A stretch of DNA of 5,597 nucleotides from contig JAOUEZ010000091.1 in the NCBI GenBank assembly GCA_029858465.1, positions 1 through 5,597 on the forward strand. Direction: 5' to 3'. Position numbers and translations under genes: made by a program. The stretch is from Thermoplasmata archaeon. Lineage in GTDB: Archaea; Thermoplasmatota; Thermoplasmata; UBA10834; DTMW01. This document shows positions 5,261 through 5,597 of the stretch, one piece after another. The notes below the pieces were generated by a model, which made no database searches, was not told the origin of the DNA, and was given only the letters and a program-made list of their open reading frames with translations. Every line of letters starts with the position of its first letter. The first letter of the stretch is position 1.

Positions 5261-5597
5261 ATGCAATCGAAAAGTAGCCATAGAAAGCACGCAGAAAATC
5301 CTAGTCCGATCCAACTGATTCTCTTTGGGATGTCTCTCATTGCAATCATCATCTCATCATATATCAATATCTTCTCTTCTCCTCTTGGCCCCTCCTCAGT
5401 AGATGATATTCTCGGGAATGCCGAAACTCTCTATGGATACGAATGCAGAGTCGCAGGCGAATTGACCATTTTGGCCGGCTCCGAGTTCAGGCTTGGCGAT
5501 TCCTCCGTAGAAATCCAGCTGGCTTGGACAGGGGAGGACGAGATCCCCCTGAATGGAAGTGTCGTGATCGCATACGGACGTCTTATAAAATCGGCGT
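5261..5597 (+). CDS. Membrane-anchored protein with beta-rich outer domain, 3' part cut by window edge
   Basis: Function unknown. The open frame gives 112 residues and continues past the right edge. A short polar basic N-terminus (about 1-16) precedes a single hydrophobic helix (about 17-38, QLILFGMSLIAIIISSYINIF), consistent with a signal anchor that exports the rest. After a Ser/Pro/Gly linker comes VDDILGNAETLYGYECRVAG, then alternating short strands (ELTILAG, SEFRLGD, SSVEIQLAW, GSVVIAYGRLIKS). This layout suggests an OB-like barrel as in tRNA_anti-like or CcmE-like domains, but no CcmE heme-binding His motif is visible, so the comparison is a guess. GAGG lies 11 bases before ATG 5261. 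A second, out-of-frame ATG at 5256 sits closer to it but reads only 20 codons. Coding is well supported by the coherent helix and strand pattern. Confidence 0.75.
   Translation, partial: MQSKSSHRKHAENPSPIQLILFGMSLIAIIISSYINIFSSPLGPSSVDDILGNAETLYGYECRVAGELTILAGSEFRLGDSSVEIQLAWTGEDEIPLNGSVVIAYGRLIKSA

Noticed and set aside
5175..5318. 47-codon plus-strand frame from ATG 5175 overlapping the right-edge membrane protein
   Set aside because: No suitably spaced ribosome binding site, overlaps the better-supported gene by 58 bases in another frame, and shows no recognisable pattern.

Overview
The window looks like euryarchaeal chromosome, most likely from the Thermoplasmata side (for example a relative of Methanomassiliicoccales). 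This placement is an inference. The visible support is a tRNA-Phe gene without an encoded CCA, TATA-type (box A) promoters, GGTGAT-type ribosome binding sites placed before TTG starts, a Sulfolobus-type single-OB-fold SSB, a pilin-like N-terminus and a KaiC/RAD55-like protein. No bacterial-type promoter, CRISPR array, insertion sequence or phage gene was seen.

Layout from left to right. A membrane protein with an archaeal pilin-like N-terminus runs off the left edge on the minus strand (1-434, TTG start). A tRNA-Phe(GAA) gene lies on the plus strand (626-698). The SSB-like gene is on the minus strand (810-1274) and is divergent from a conserved-looking archaeal protein of unknown function on the plus strand (1451-1894). 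Their shared upstream region holds a perfect 14-bp palindrome. Converging on that gene is the largest gene of the window, minus strand 1926-4187 (TTG start). It encodes a 753-residue protein with an N-terminal zinc ribbon, two copies of a Trp-containing motif, a coiled coil of about 370 residues and a C-terminal KaiC-like RecA-fold domain whose Walker A and Walker B residues are altered. To its right are two small plus-strand genes (4466-4630 and about 4874-5095), both predicted beta-alpha-beta-beta proteins, followed by a membrane-anchored protein with a beta-rich, possibly OB-like, outer domain that runs off the right edge (5261-5597).

Most genes here are single transcription units, with convergent or divergent neighbours and their own upstream regions, so the window is not one operon and no shared pathway is evident. 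The most interesting object is the zinc ribbon/coiled coil/KaiC-like protein. Several real genes (the pilin-like gene, the 54-residue gene and the right-edge membrane protein) are easy to miss because they are truncated, short or start with TTG. No gap between genes exceeds 300 bases. The longest, 4188-4465, holds a hairpin-forming dyad and probable promoters for the two divergent genes.
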